Part shown: one piece after another, positions 33,167 through 42,539 of the stretch
Numbering within the stretch: the first letter of the stretch is position 1
How the letters are laid out: each line of letters starts with the position of its first letter
Assembly (NCBI GenBank): GCA_016742095.1
Contig: JACVCJ010000002.1
Span: forward strand, 62,001-126,000
DNA length: 64,000 nt
Source of the DNA: Bacteroidia bacterium
GTDB taxonomy: Bacteria > Bacteroidota > Bacteroidia > CAIKAF01
Reading direction: 5' to 3'
Made by a program: the position numbers and the translations under genes
The notes under the pieces: model-generated
Databases searched by the model: none
Told to the model about the DNA's origin: nothing
What the model saw: the letters and a program-made list of their open reading frames with translations, nothing else

Positions 33167-33330
33167 TGTCCGGTGTGTTTAGTACAACAAAATAGGGGTT
33201 TAAAATCAAAACCACAACTGTCAGGCGATAAGCTGACAAAAGTTTCGCTTTGCGGAGAATATTTACTTATTCACCGCAAAATATGCGGAGAATCTCCACT
33301 TAACCTATACGTTTTTATCTTCCCGCAAAT

Positions 33331-33366
33331 CCGGACTACGGACTTTCGGACTATTAGCTATTAGCT
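33331..33366. repeat. GTCCG-type intergenic repeat (opposite orientation)
   Basis: CCGGACTACGGACTTTCGG followed by ACTATTAGCTATTAGCTC ends at the stop of the Omp85 gene. It contains the same CGGACT and TAGCT words as the element at 31927, inverted. Confidence 0.7.
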
Positions 33367-35111
33367 CAAAAATACCCCGTAAAACCCACATGTACCTTGC
33401 TGTTCCGGAACTGTATGGGTTGTCCGTCGCGGCTGCCGAGTGCGTAAGTAAGGTTGAGCACGCCCACTTTGGTGCTGAAGTTGACCCCGGCGCCGAAACC
33501 GTAGGCCCAGAAACCGTCGTAGGAGGCGCGCAATTTCTGTTCGATAAAGCCCCCGTTCAGGAAAAGGAATACGTTCGAGTTGCGCTCGTACAGGAAACGC
33601 AGCTCCATACCCGCATAGGAATAGCCGGAGGTATACATGCTTTCTTCGTCAAAACCGCGCAGGGTGGAAAATCCGCCGATACGCAGCAGTTCGTTGTAAA
33701 AAAGTGCCGGATTATACTGGTAGGCACTGTGTGAAAAACAGCGCATGGTAAGGCGGCGGGCCAGTTTGAAATACTTTTCTACCCTCAGGGAGGCCAGCAG
33801 TTGCAGAGAACGCAGCGGAATACCGGCGTACAGGCTGTCGGGCAGTTCGGAGATGGGCCGTATGCGGCGCACCCCGGCGTTAAAAGCGGCCTGCACCGAA
33901 AATCCTTTCAGCGGGTTGCGGCGGTAATCGTAGCGGGTCCACTCTCCTTCCAGGCTGAATTTGTCCCAGTCCATGTCGATGTTCCCGGGCAGTTTTTGTG
34001 CATCCACATAGGGCGTACGGTCGATCAGGCGGCTTTGTGCGCGGGAAAAGCCCAAGCGCAGTTTATTGGTACCGAACCAGAGATAATCTACCCCGGCGCC
34101 GTATTCAATATTCTGGAAACTGCTGTCCCTGCGAAAGAAGTCGAATTTCCCCCATACGCCCAGAGGCGTGGCAAAAAGATAGGGATAGGCCAGCCATATT
34201 CTGGCGCTCTGCGTGCCGCTCTGTATGCGGCGCCATTCCAGGAAGATCTGTTCTCCGTGTTCGAGCACGTTCCAGAGCCGCAGCTGTACATCACCCGTAA
34301 TGGCCACTTTACCGCCCACGCCGCTGCCGGGTTGTACTCCTAAGATACCGTTGAAGGACGTTGTGTTTACTTTAATCAGACTAAAAAGTGCCCGGGCCTT
34401 ATCATTCAGCAACTCTACCTGCGGCGAAGCCTGCACCTGTACAAAAGGCAGATCGCGCAGGCGGGCGTCCGCTTTTTCGAGCCGGGCACGGTTGTAGGGT
34501 CTGCCCGGACGGATTCCCAGGTACGCATACAGGTAACCGGGCGTAATACGCGCATTGCCTTTGACCAGCACACTGTCGTACAGTACCAGGGGACCGGCAT
34601 CGCTTTTCACCACGGCATGGAAACGGTTCTCTTCTATTGTAATGCTATCCAGGAATACCGACGCATACGGGTAGCCTGATCCTTCGAATTCGGCCAGCAT
34701 TTTGCGCATGCCCTGCTGTAAACGCGGAAAAGAGAACGACTGTCCGAACCAGTTGCGGTTGCTTATATCCCGGGCCAGCGAACTGCCCGGCGGCAGGTTT
34801 CCGTTACGTATCTGTCCGGCCTGCATGGCCTTTCCGGCATGTACAGTTACCCGGTAATGCAGGGAATCGATACGCTCCGTTTCCGTTTCGGTGTCGAGGA
34901 AACCGCGCGCATACAGCAGCTGACGATAATGCGAAAGTTCCCGCTGCATGTCCAGGCTGTCCCGCACTTTGCGCGATGTGTAGGGCAGCACGCGTTTGTG
35001 TGTGGCGCTGTCAGGCACAAAACTGAGCGTGACCTGTGAAAAAAGCTGCGGACCGCCTGCGAGCAGTAAGAACAATGGCATCAGCCAGGCATATGTCCGC
35101 CGGGGGATCAT
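33366..35111 (-). CDS. Omp85/BamA-TamA family outer-membrane protein
   Basis: A 581-residue protein with a signal peptide (about 1-25). Residues about 30-250 contain two to three POTRA-like units (for example H-A-V-V-K-S-D-A-G-P-L and I-T-P-G-Y-L-Y-A-Y-L-G-I-R-P-G). The rest is a 16-strand-type barrel with the conserved G-G-F-S-T-L-R-G-F-D-E-E-S motif (the R-G-F lid segment) and terminal Phe. It is shorter than BamA, so it is more likely a TamA-like or accessory assembly factor. Its start overlaps the ung stop by four bases, giving a two-gene operon without obvious functional link. Confidence 0.82.
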   Translation of the reverse strand: MIPRRTYAWLMPLFLLLAGGPQLFSQVTLSFVPDSATHKRVLPYTSRKVRDSLDMQRELSHYRQLLYARGFLDTETETERIDSLHYRVTVHAGKAMQAGQIRNGNLPPGSSLARDISNRNWFGQSFSFPRLQQGMRKMLAEFEGSGYPYASVFLDSITIEENRFHAVVKSDAGPLVLYDSVLVKGNARITPGYLYAYLGIRPGRPYNRARLEKADARLRDLPFVQVQASPQVELLNDKARALFSLIKVNTTSFNGILGVQPGSGVGGKVAITGDVQLRLWNVLEHGEQIFLEWRRIQSGTQSARIWLAYPYLFATPLGVWGKFDFFRRDSSFQNIEYGAGVDYLWFGTNKLRLGFSRAQSRLIDRTPYVDAQKLPGNIDMDWDKFSLEGEWTRYDYRRNPLKGFSVQAAFNAGVRRIRPISELPDSLYAGIPLRSLQLLASLRVEKYFKLARRLTMRCFSHSAYQYNPALFYNELLRIGGFSTLRGFDEESMYTSGYSYAGMELRFLYERNSNVFLFLNGGFIEQKLRASYDGFWAYGFGAGVNFSTKVGVLNLTYALGSRDGQPIQFRNSKVHVGFTGYF

Positions 35112-35785
35112 AATCTCCAGTCGATCGGGCTCTTGCCTTCCGACACCAGTATTTCGTTGATCTTAGAGAAATGCCGGCAGCCGAAAAATCCGTTATTCGC
35201 CGAAAAAGGCGACGGGTGCGCCGCTGTAAGCACGTGGTGTTTACTTTCGTCGATGAGGCTGCGCTTGGTTTTGGCAAAATTTCCCCAGAGGACAAAGATG
35301 ATGCCTGTTTTCTCGCGGCTCAGGGCCTGTATGGCGGCATCGGTAAAATTCTCCCAGCCTTTGTTGGCATGCGATCCGGCCATGCCGGCGCGCACGGTAA
35401 GCACGGCGTTGAGCATCAGTATGCCCTGTTCTGCCCATTTGGCCAGGTAACCGTGACTGGGCGGAGCAATACCCAGATCGTCCTGCAGTTCTTTGTACAT
35501 GTTTTTGAGCGAAGGCGGCGGCGTAATGCCCGGCAATACCGAAAAACAGAGTCCGTGTGCCTGGTTGGGCCCGTGGTAAGGGTCCTGGCCCAGGATCACC
35601 ACCTTCACCTCGTCCCAGGGAGTAAGGTTAAAAGCCGTGAATATGTTGGACCCGGCGGGATACACGGTGTATTTCTGTTTCTCTTCCACCAGGAATTCTT
35701 TCAGCTTCCGGAAGTAGTCACTTTCGAATTCCGTACGTAGCACTTTTAGCCAACCTTGTTCAATTTTAGGTGTTTGCACTTCCAT
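35108..35785 (-). CDS. ung: Uracil-DNA glycosylase
   Basis: A 225-residue family 1 UNG that excises uracil from DNA. The catalytic loop G-Q-D-P-Y-H-G (about 64-70) and the minor-groove loop H-P-S-P-F-S (about 191-196) are intact. I chose M-E-V-Q-T-P-K at 35785; an upstream start adds a hydrophobic octapeptide. It is the first gene of the pair with the Omp85 protein. Its promoter region is back to back with that of the small lipoprotein at 35952. Confidence 0.96.
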   Translation of the reverse strand: MEVQTPKIEQGWLKVLRTEFESDYFRKLKEFLVEEKQKYTVYPAGSNIFTAFNLTPWDEVKVVILGQDPYHGPNQAHGLCFSVLPGITPPPSLKNMYKELQDDLGIAPPSHGYLAKWAEQGILMLNAVLTVRAGMAGSHANKGWENFTDAAIQALSREKTGIIFVLWGNFAKTKRSLIDESKHHVLTAAHPSPFSANNGFFGCRHFSKINEILVSEGKSPIDWRL

Positions 35786-35888
35786 TTCGTTAAATAAATA
35801 AAAAAGCAAAGATGGCTAAAATTGCGTAAATACTATATAAAACGGGGCCTCGTTAATTACATTGTTAATAAGATTTGAAGAGGGGCAT

Positions 35889-35919
35889 TTTGAGCGTATG
35901 GCTCCAGCGTATATATTTG
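35889..35919 (+). promoter_or_regulatory. Consensus Bacteroidota promoter
   Basis: TTTG at 35889-35892, a 19-bp spacer and TATATTTG at 35912-35919 match the Bacteroidota sigma consensus at every defined position. Predicted transcription begins near 35926, about 26 nt before the start codon of the small lipoprotein gene. It is the best promoter match I found in the window. Confidence 0.65.
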
Positions 35920-35951
35920 CAATTCACACACAATATATAATATAGTTGAAA

Positions 35952-36080
35952 ATGAAAAAAGTCGCCATCTCCGCACTGTTGATCCTCGTTGTAGGTTTGG
36001 TTCTATCCTCTTGTAAAACCGGTCAGGACTGTCCTGCTTACCGCAGCCATGGTCAGGTTCAGGGTGAGAAGATGAATTAA
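35952..36080 (+). CDS. 42-residue lipoprotein
   Basis: A very short gene: M-K-K-V-A-I-S-A-L-L-I-L-V-V-G-L-V-L-S-S-C is a textbook lipoprotein signal with Cys21, leaving a mature peptide of 22 residues (K-T-G-Q-D-C-P-A-Y-R-S-H-G ...). Support comes from the clean lipobox and the consensus promoter at 35889. Small Cys-anchored peptides ending in a similar Tyr-Arg-Ser-His stretch are common in Bacteroidota, without assigned function. Its stop is in the same frame as the ytxJ gene that starts 18 bases later. Confidence 0.75.
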   Translation: MKKVAISALLILVVGLVLSSCKTGQDCPAYRSHGQVQGEKMN

Positions 36081-36098
36081 TACGTATTTTTTCCATCT

Positions 36099-36446
36099 TT
36101 GGAACTGCAAAACCTTCGGGACCAGCATCAACTGGAAAACATTCAGACACTGTCTTTCTCCAAGGAGATCGACAGTGTTTTGATTTTCAAGCACTCCACG
36201 CGCTGCCCCATCAGCGCTATGGCCAAAAACCGCCTGGAACGCCGCTGGGATTTCGCTCCCGGCAAAGTCCCCTTTTTCTTTCTCGACCTGCTGAAACACC
36301 GCGATATATCCGATCGCATCGCCAGCCTGTACGGCGTACAGCACGAAAGTCCGCAGGTATTGCTCATTAAGAACGGCAAATGCATTTTTCACGCTTCCCA
36401 CAATGCGATCTCTGCCGACGCCATCCGTGAACATCTCCCCAAATAA
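36099..36446 (+). CDS. ytxJ: Bacillithiol-system redox protein YtxJ
   Basis: A 115-residue thioredoxin-fold protein of the YtxJ/DUF2847 (BrxC) family, believed to act as a monothiol bacilliredoxin that removes bacillithiol from proteins. The site F-K-H-S-T-R-C-P-I-S is at about 30-39, with a single active Cys as in the family; the C-terminal S-P-Q-V-L-L-I-K-N-G-K is typical. No ATG is available: the first plausible start is TTG at 36099. The frame is open back to the TAA of the small lipoprotein, so translation may re-initiate after that stop. It implies that this organism makes bacillithiol. Confidence 0.8.
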   Translation: MELQNLRDQHQLENIQTLSFSKEIDSVLIFKHSTRCPISAMAKNRLERRWDFAPGKVPFFFLDLLKHRDISDRIASLYGVQHESPQVLLIKNGKCIFHASHNAISADAIREHLPK

Positions 36447-36474
36447 TTCTTCGCTTAAAAAGCTTCTGAACATT

Positions 36475-36506
36475 AAAAAAGGCCTGCCCGGTAAACCGGA
36501 CAGACC
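36475..36506 (-). terminator. Terminator of the large T9SS protein gene
   Basis: On the minus strand GGTCTGTCCGGT, a TT loop and ACCGGGCAGGCC form a 12-bp stem including two G-T pairs, followed by TTTTTT. It lies 29 bases after the stop. Confidence 0.82.
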
Positions 36507-36534
36507 CCTCCTACAAACTGTGTAAACCTAAACG

Positions 36535-39500
36535 TTATTGTTTCACCAGTATGCGGCGAACCGTATTTTCGTTACCCGAAAGCTGAATGATGTAACTGCC
36601 TTTCGTTAAGTCCTGCACGGACAGGGTAATGGTATTTTCGTTGTTCAGCACCTGTGTACGGATCACACGTCCGTCGATGCTTAGTATCTGAATGCTGTTC
36701 CAGCTGCCTGCGGGGACCGTCAGGGTAACCTGCTCCGAAGCCGGGTTCGGGAACATATGCAATGCGATGCTTCCCTGTTCGTTCAGCGATACGGTCACTA
36801 CCTGGTACGTTGCCGTTCCGTAGCAGCCGTTGCCGTCCAGTACGGTCACCGTATAGGTCCCGTTGGCCGTAGGCGTATAGGTATTGCCCGTACCCAGCAG
36901 CACGCCACCCAGGCTCCATTCCACACCGGCAAAACCGGCAGGTACGGAAAGTATACCGTTACTGAAGCCGATCACTGGTACCGGCAGGGAATTTACCTCT
37001 ACGTATACGGCGGATGAATCTGTACAGCCGTTAGCGTCCATGATATGAGCCATATACGTATGCGTTGCGGCCGGCTCGATGGTCTGGCCGTTGCTTACGC
37101 CGTCGCTCCAGGTGATGGTACCGCTGCCTGTGGCGTTCAGTACGATCTCGCCGCCCACACAGATGCTCAGGGAATCGTCGCTGAGTACATTCAGCGAAGC
37201 CGCCGGGAATACCGTTACCTGTACGCTGTCGGTAGCAGAGCAGCCGGCTTGTGTATACCCTGTAACCGTATAGTATTGTGTGGCAGACGGCGTAAACGGA
37301 ACGTTGTTCTGTACGCCGCCGTTCCAGCTGATGCTGTCGGCCGTAGCTGAAAGCGTAACCTCTGTGCCCGGACAAACCGCGGAATCGCTCACCGTGGTCT
37401 GTAATACCGGCAGCGGATTTACTGTGAGTACAAAGGGAGCCGATGTATCGCTGCACTGCAGGGTAGTATTACTCACGGCCACGCTGTAAACACCGGCCTG
37501 AGAAGCGGTATAGCTGTTACCCGTTTCGCCGCTGATGGGCTGATCGTTCCGTAACCACTGTACACTGCTGTTGGCGTTACCCGGGATATTCAGTACCAGG
37601 CTGGCATTCTGACAGATGCTGTCGGCTGTGATGCCCATATTGGCACCGGCCAGGTCCGAACAGGTATTTACCTGGTAAACGGACACCGTGCTGCTTACCT
37701 CGTTGGCCAGCAGTACCAGGGCATTGCCGTTGGGAGAATCTTCAGGTTTGATGTAGATGATACCTTCGGCACCGCGGTCCGGATCACCGGAAGGAGCCGT
37801 ACGGTTGTTGTAATAGCCCACGTAAACGGGAGCCGCCGGGTTATCCACGTTGAACAGCATTACGCCGCCGATACGTTCCAGGGCTACAAAAAGATAGGTA
37901 GAACCTTCGATCACGGCCGTAGCTACACCTTCGGGCTCAGGGCCTTTATCGTCGCTGCGGTTCTTCACCGAAATGGTGCCGGAGTTACTGGCGTTGAACA
38001 TAGCGCTGAACACCGGATCGGCAGCGATCACCTGCTCGATGAGGTCTTTGGAATCGAACACCAGGGCACCAGTAGCGGCGTCCCAGATGCTGAAGGAACG
38101 GGTACCCAGTACCTGCAGTTCGTCCTTATCGCCGTCGTTGTCCGTATCACCGGTTGCCTGTACCACGTTCAGACGGCCGAGGAAGTTGTTATTCTTGAGA
38201 ATGTTCTGATCGGGGAAGACCGCAGAGTCCAGGGAAGTGGCACTGATGCGGGCCACATCGGTAACAGCCGTGTATTCGCGGGCATCTCCTTCGTTGGCAG
38301 AGAACACATAACCGGCGCCGCCGATCTGTGCATAGGCAATGGCATCCGGCATAAACAGACCTTTTACAGGGAAAGAAGCGATCAGTATGGAACCGCTCTG
38401 GTCGGAGGCGTCCAGGCCGCTGTTGCTGTAATCCATGCTGCCCAGGGGAACGAGTGAATCTACTGTAGCCGTGGCCATATCGATAATGGCCATGGCATTG
38501 TTCTCCTGCAGGCTTACGTAGGCTTTCTGGTTATCTTCGCTGATGGCGATGTATTCCGGCTCCAGGTCCTGGGCCACGCTGCTGCCCGGCCCAAAGATAC
38601 GGATGCCCTGTGCGCGCAGTGTGCCTGCCTGACCATTATATGAACCGAAGGTCACAAAATTCACGTTGGCCTGTGTCAGCGAAGCCACACCCGGCGTAAG
38701 GTCTACAATGGTCACCGAACCTTCGGGGTCGGGCGTATAGTTCGTATTCGGTTCGCCTTCGTTGGCCGTAAGAATTTTCGTATAGTCTTTGTTAAAAGTG
38801 ATCATATCGGGCATGGGACCTGCCTGTACCTGGTTCACGAAGTTACCCAGGGAATCGAAGAACACCACAAAACCGGAATCCTGCGGGTTGGTATTCTCGA
38901 TGGCAGCAGCCACGATACCGTTGTGTGCCACTACGGAGTTGATGTTCCCGTAGGGAGTGACCGGAATACTGTTGATCAGCGCCGGGGAAGCCGGGTTGCT
39001 GAAGTCCACAATGTCCAGTTTAGCACCGATACTGTTGGCAATGTACAGTTTCTGCGTATACTTATCATACGATACGATCTCGGCGGAATTCGTACCGGCG
39101 GCCCCGTTCGAGAAGCTGGTGAGCAGATTCAGTTTAAGTTCGTTGTTGGGCGCGGGAGCCACGTAATCGTTATCGCGGATATAGATGATCTGGAAGTTAT
39201 TGCCGCTCTGCTGGGCATTGTCCAGGTAGCCGATCTTCAGGATCAGGTATTCGGTACGCTCGGCCAGGTTATCGTCATTTACCGTAAAACTGTAGTTGAA
39301 GGTACCGTTGCTGTTGGCAGGTACCGTAAGTGTATCGTTTGCAACAACATAATCCGCAGCGGCGATGGCGGTGCTGTATACCACGCTGCTCAGTACCACC
39401 TTAACGGGTTGTGCATTGGCCCCGCTTACCAGTACGGGTACGTTTACCGTGCCCACATGCTCGTTCACCGTTTGTACGGTACCCGTAATGCTTACCTGTG

Positions 39501-40245
39501 CAGGCGGTGTAACGGTAGTAAGCGTAATGCCCGATACCAGGTCGGTAAAACCGGTCTGGGTGGTCCAGTTACGCACGCCTGCCCACTGGTTGGTAGCTGT
39601 ATTATACGAACCCGTGGCACGGATGCTGACATCGGCACCCGGATCGCCGGCAAAAAAGGAGTTCGACTGTAGTTTACCACCCGGGTACAGGTCGTTCACC
39701 GGCAACTGATAGCCGGCTGTTCCGCCGCTTACCAGGGCATTGCCGATGCCGGTGCCGTAAAAAACGGCATCTACCGGAACGGTAGCATTGGTCAGCGAAC
39801 TTACAGGCAGGTTAAATACGGCTACTCCGTCGGCATTGCTGCCGCCATTACCAAAAGGCCCTGAAGAAGAGCTTCCAAAGCCGTCGCCGGCGGTAGTTCC
39901 GGTATTGATCTGGCGCAGTTTAACGCCTGTAGGCAGCATGGAACTTCCGCCTACGTATACCACATCGCCGGCCGTAACCGAACCGGTATTGATGTTAAAA
40001 CCATAGCTGATGGCACCTCCGGTGATCCATCCATTGGCCGTGGCCGTGCCGTTGTTCGCTATGACCACCGAGTACGGTGTAACCGTAAAGTCGATATTGG
40101 CCGTAGCCTTTAATTCCACAAATTCAAAAGGAGAATCCGTACCGTCCGGATTGGCCCATATCTCACTGATAACAAGCCCCGGATTTTGTGCGAAAAGGGA
40201 AGAAATAAGGGACAGGAGTCCCGCAGAAAGTAAAAGCTTCTTCAT
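36535..40245 (-). CDS. Large T9SS-secreted protein with choice-of-anchor I domain
   Basis: A 1236-residue extracellular protein. I chose the ATG at 40245 (M-K-K-L-L-L) for its signal peptide. Domains in order: a lamin-tail-like domain (about 20-230, V-I-S-E-I-W-A-N-P-D-G-T-D); a Calx-beta-like unit (about 250-355); a seven-bladed esterase-like or choice-of-anchor I domain (about 365-870, with I-L-T-A-N-E-G-E-P-N and A-N-E-G-D-A-R-E-Y); Ig-like repeats (about 875-1150, each with a Cys and P-L-P-V); and a type A T9SS sorting tail (M-F-P-N-P-A-S-E to the final L-V-K-Q). The N-E-G-E/N-E-G-D pairs suggest Ca2+ sites in the propeller. It is probably exported by T9SS and anchored or released; the ligand is unknown. 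Confidence 0.85.
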   Translation of the reverse strand: MKKLLLSAGLLSLISSLFAQNPGLVISEIWANPDGTDSPFEFVELKATANIDFTVTPYSVVIANNGTATANGWITGGAISYGFNINTGSVTAGDVVYVGGSSMLPTGVKLRQINTGTTAGDGFGSSSSGPFGNGGSNADGVAVFNLPVSSLTNATVPVDAVFYGTGIGNALVSGGTAGYQLPVNDLYPGGKLQSNSFFAGDPGADVSIRATGSYNTATNQWAGVRNWTTQTGFTDLVSGITLTTVTPPAQVSITGTVQTVNEHVGTVNVPVLVSGANAQPVKVVLSSVVYSTAIAAADYVVANDTLTVPANSNGTFNYSFTVNDDNLAERTEYLILKIGYLDNAQQSGNNFQIIYIRDNDYVAPAPNNELKLNLLTSFSNGAAGTNSAEIVSYDKYTQKLYIANSIGAKLDIVDFSNPASPALINSIPVTPYGNINSVVAHNGIVAAAIENTNPQDSGFVVFFDSLGNFVNQVQAGPMPDMITFNKDYTKILTANEGEPNTNYTPDPEGSVTIVDLTPGVASLTQANVNFVTFGSYNGQAGTLRAQGIRIFGPGSSVAQDLEPEYIAISEDNQKAYVSLQENNAMAIIDMATATVDSLVPLGSMDYSNSGLDASDQSGSILIASFPVKGLFMPDAIAYAQIGGAGYVFSANEGDAREYTAVTDVARISATSLDSAVFPDQNILKNNNFLGRLNVVQATGDTDNDGDKDELQVLGTRSFSIWDAATGALVFDSKDLIEQVIAADPVFSAMFNASNSGTISVKNRSDDKGPEPEGVATAVIEGSTYLFVALERIGGVMLFNVDNPAAPVYVGYYNNRTAPSGDPDRGAEGIIYIKPEDSPNGNALVLLANEVSSTVSVYQVNTCSDLAGANMGITADSICQNASLVLNIPGNANSSVQWLRNDQPISGETGNSYTASQAGVYSVAVSNTTLQCSDTSAPFVLTVNPLPVLQTTVSDSAVCPGTEVTLSATADSISWNGGVQNNVPFTPSATQYYTVTGYTQAGCSATDSVQVTVFPAASLNVLSDDSLSICVGGEIVLNATGSGTITWSDGVSNGQTIEPAATHTYMAHIMDANGCTDSSAVYVEVNSLPVPVIGFSNGILSVPAGFAGVEWSLGGVLLGTGNTYTPTANGTYTVTVLDGNGCYGTATYQVVTVSLNEQGSIALHMFPNPASEQVTLTVPAGSWNSIQILSIDGRVIRTQVLNNENTITLSVQDLTKGSYIIQLSGNENTVRRILVKQ

Positions 40246-40345
40246 TCGGAAAATAAATTTCGACAAAAGAAGCCGTGGCAGATTAGTTCAGCGAGAACAT
40301 AGTCTTACCAAAATGTTAAGTTGAAAAAAGGCCTGTTGAAAACCG

Positions 40346-40765
40346 CTATCCTTCCCAGCTGAAGCTGATCTCTTTCTCCAGGTCGGGATGCAGGCTCAGG
40401 AATACAGGACAGGTCATGCCCGCACGTTCCAGTATGGTCTTATCCTTATCCGAAAAGCTGCCTTTTATGCGCAGGTGTACTTCTATTTTAGAGACCCGGC
40501 GCGGATCGGAAACCATGTGTTTTACAATATCGGCCTGTACATCGTCGAAACGGATGCCGTGCGTATCGGCGGCAATGCCCATAATAGTTACCATACAGGC
40601 GGCCAGGGAAGCGCTGAGCATATCCGTGGGCGAAAAACGCTCGCCTTTACCGTGGTTATCTACCGGTGCGTCGGTCTCTACCTGTGTACCCGAACGCGTA
40701 TGTGTGAGCGTTGTACGTAAACTCCCGTTATATTGCAGTGTGGCGGTGCTTCCCATTGACTTCAT
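40346..40765 (-). CDS. OsmC-family protein
   Basis: A 139-residue OsmC/Ohr superfamily protein. The paired-cysteine pattern of thiol peroxidases is visible: Cys in A-A-C-M-V-T-I-M-G (about 55) and Cys in M-T-C-P-V-F-L-S-L-H (about 121). Such proteins reduce organic hydroperoxides with thiol cofactors. It is divergent from lipA with 80 bp between starts. Which OsmC subgroup it belongs to cannot be told by eye. Confidence 0.88.
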   Translation of the reverse strand: MKSMGSTATLQYNGSLRTTLTHTRSGTQVETDAPVDNHGKGERFSPTDMLSASLAACMVTIMGIAADTHGIRFDDVQADIVKHMVSDPRRVSKIEVHLRIKGSFSDKDKTILERAGMTCPVFLSLHPDLEKEISFSWEG

Positions 40766-40820
40766 ATTTTATATACATACAAATATCAGTATTTCTTATG
40801 AGCAGCACAACCAAAATCGC

Positions 40821-40828
40821 TACCTTTG
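40821..40828 (+). promoter_or_regulatory. Candidate -7 element of lipA
   Basis: TACCTTTG is an exact TAnnTTTG match, 18 bases before the lipA start codon. No clear TTTG element is seen at the usual distance upstream. Confidence 0.4.
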
Positions 40829-40845
40829 TAACAGTATAATCTACG

Positions 40846-41733
40846 ATGGAATCAATTTCAATTCAGCATAACGAACAGGAGCCTGCGGTACGCCGTAAAA
40901 AGCCCGAATGGCTCCGTGTAAAACTGCCTGTGGGCGAGGAATACAAACAGGTACGGAAGCTGGTAAGCGATTACAAACTGCACACCATCTGCGAAAGCGG
41001 AAACTGCCCCAATATGGGCGAGTGCTGGGGTGCGGGCACGGCCACGCTCATGATCCTGGGTAACGTATGTACGCGCTCCTGCGGATTCTGCGCCGTATCT
41101 ACGGGTAAGCCCGAAACGGTGGACCCTTACGAACCCCTGCGTGTGGCCAAATCGGTAAAACTGATGGGGCTGAAACACGCCGTAATTACCAGTGTGGACC
41201 GCGACGACCTGAAGGACGGCGGCAGTGAGATCTGGGCCAAAACCGTGGAAATGATCCGCAAACTGAACCCCGAGACCACACTCGAATGCCTCATCCCCGA
41301 CTTTATGGGCAAATGGGAAAACCTGCAGCGCGTGATCGACGTAAAACCCGAGATCGTGTCGCATAACCTGGAGACCGTACGCCGCCTGACCAAAGAAGTA
41401 CGTATACAGGCCAAGTACGACCGCAGCCTGGAAGTACTGAAACGCCTTACCGATTCCGGCATCACCACCAAAAGCGGTATTATGCTGGGCCTGGGCGAAA
41501 GCGAGGAAGAAATACTGGAGACCATGGACGATCTGCGCGCCGTAGGCGTAAGTATTCTTACCCTGGGCCAGTACCTGCAGCCTACCATGAAACACCTGCC
41601 GGTGGCCGAATTCATTACCCCGGAAAAATTTGCACACCTGGGCGAAGTGGCCAAACAGAAAGGCTTCGAATTCGTGGAAAGCGGCCCGCTGGTACGCAGC
41701 AGCTACCATGCCGAAAAACACATTAAAAAATAA
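40846..41733 (+). CDS. lipA: Lipoyl synthase
   Basis: A 295-residue radical-SAM enzyme inserting two sulfurs into octanoyl-protein. The auxiliary cluster motif [12 protein letters not shown] (about 44-55) and the radical-SAM motif C-T-R-S-C-G-F-C (about 70-77) are both complete. Length is normal. The PDH E2 encoded at 24-25 kb has a lipoyl domain that would be a client. The gene stands alone between osmC and dps. Confidence 0.97.
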   Translation: MESISIQHNEQEPAVRRKKPEWLRVKLPVGEEYKQVRKLVSDYKLHTICESGNCPNMGECWGAGTATLMILGNVCTRSCGFCAVSTGKPETVDPYEPLRVAKSVKLMGLKHAVITSVDRDDLKDGGSEIWAKTVEMIRKLNPETTLECLIPDFMGKWENLQRVIDVKPEIVSHNLETVRRLTKEVRIQAKYDRSLEVLKRLTDSGITTKSGIMLGLGESEEEILETMDDLRAVGVSILTLGQYLQPTMKHLPVAEFITPEKFAHLGEVAKQKGFEFVESGPLVRSSYHAEKHIKK

Positions 41734-41823
41734 GCGGTACGGTTTTTGGCTATTTATAAAGAACACAGAACGACAGCATACATATCGGTGATAAAAATCA
41801 TATATACGTAAAACCGGTTTACT

Positions 41824-41831
41824 TAACTTTG
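41824..41831 (+). promoter_or_regulatory. Candidate -7 element of dps
   Basis: TAACTTTG is an exact TAnnTTTG match, 24 bases before the dps start codon; there is no obvious -33 TTTG at standard spacing. Confidence 0.45.
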
Positions 41832-41854
41832 GATCATCTTAAACGCTTAGAATT

Positions 41855-42340
41855 ATGAAAAAATTAAATGCCATCGGGTTAGAAAAGAAAGAAACGGGCG
41901 AACTGGCAGGAAAACTGAACATACTGCTGGCCAACTATTCGCTGTTTTACCAGAATGTACGCGGGTTTCACTGGAACATCAGGGGAGATAAATTCTTTGA
42001 GCTGCACATCAAATTCGAAGAGCTGTACAACAACCTGTTCCTGAAGATCGATGAGATCGCCGAGCGTATCCTTACACTGGGCTATCCTCCGCAGAACAAT
42101 TTTTCGTCTTATTTTAAAGAAAGTACCATTAAGGAAGCCAAACAGGTGAGCGATGGCTACAAAGACGTGGAAAGTATCCTGGATTCCTTTAAAACGATAC
42201 TCGCCCTGCAGCGCGAACTGCTGGACCTGAGTGCCGAAGCCAACGACGAAGGTACCAATGCCCTGATGAGCGATTACATCCGCGAACAGGAGAAACTGGT
42301 GTGGATGTATTCCGCCTTTATGAACCAGACAACCTCATAA
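41855..42340 (+). CDS. dps: Dps-family ferroxidase/DNA-protection protein
   Basis: A 161-residue ferritin-like protein that forms dodecamers, oxidises Fe(II) with peroxide and stores iron. The inter-subunit ferroxidase ligands are visible in N-V-R-G-F-H-W-N (His) and F-F-E-L-H-I-K-F-E-E-L-Y (about 49-61). The N-terminal Lys-rich start could contact DNA. A terminator follows immediately. Iron storage here complements the putative metal uptake operon at 2-9.5 kb. Confidence 0.93.
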   Translation: MKKLNAIGLEKKETGELAGKLNILLANYSLFYQNVRGFHWNIRGDKFFELHIKFEELYNNLFLKIDEIAERILTLGYPPQNNFSSYFKESTIKEAKQVSDGYKDVESILDSFKTILALQRELLDLSAEANDEGTNALMSDYIREQEKLVWMYSAFMNQTTS

Positions 42341-42368
42341 GTAAACACACATTACCGTACAAAATAGG

Positions 42369-42395
42369 AAGAGGGCCCCGCTGCCCTCTTTTTTT
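42369..42395 (+). terminator. dps terminator
   Basis: GAGGGC (42371-42376) pairs with GCCCTC (42383-42388), flanked by A and followed by seven T. Confidence 0.8.
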
Positions 42396-42539
42396 ATGCT
42401 TTTTTTTCCACGCTTTGTGGTATGGGCTTACGGCATTTTGTAGAAAAAATCCACGCTCCGGCAAAGCATGTCAATTTATAAATAGCAAATTAAGAGCAAA
42501 ATACGATTTAGGGCACAGATTCTGTATTATTCTTTGCAG

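Noticed and set aside
40846-41733. A tRNA or rRNA near lipA and elsewhere
   Set aside because: A visual scan of all gaps revealed no cloverleaf with a CCA end and no rRNA-like sequence.
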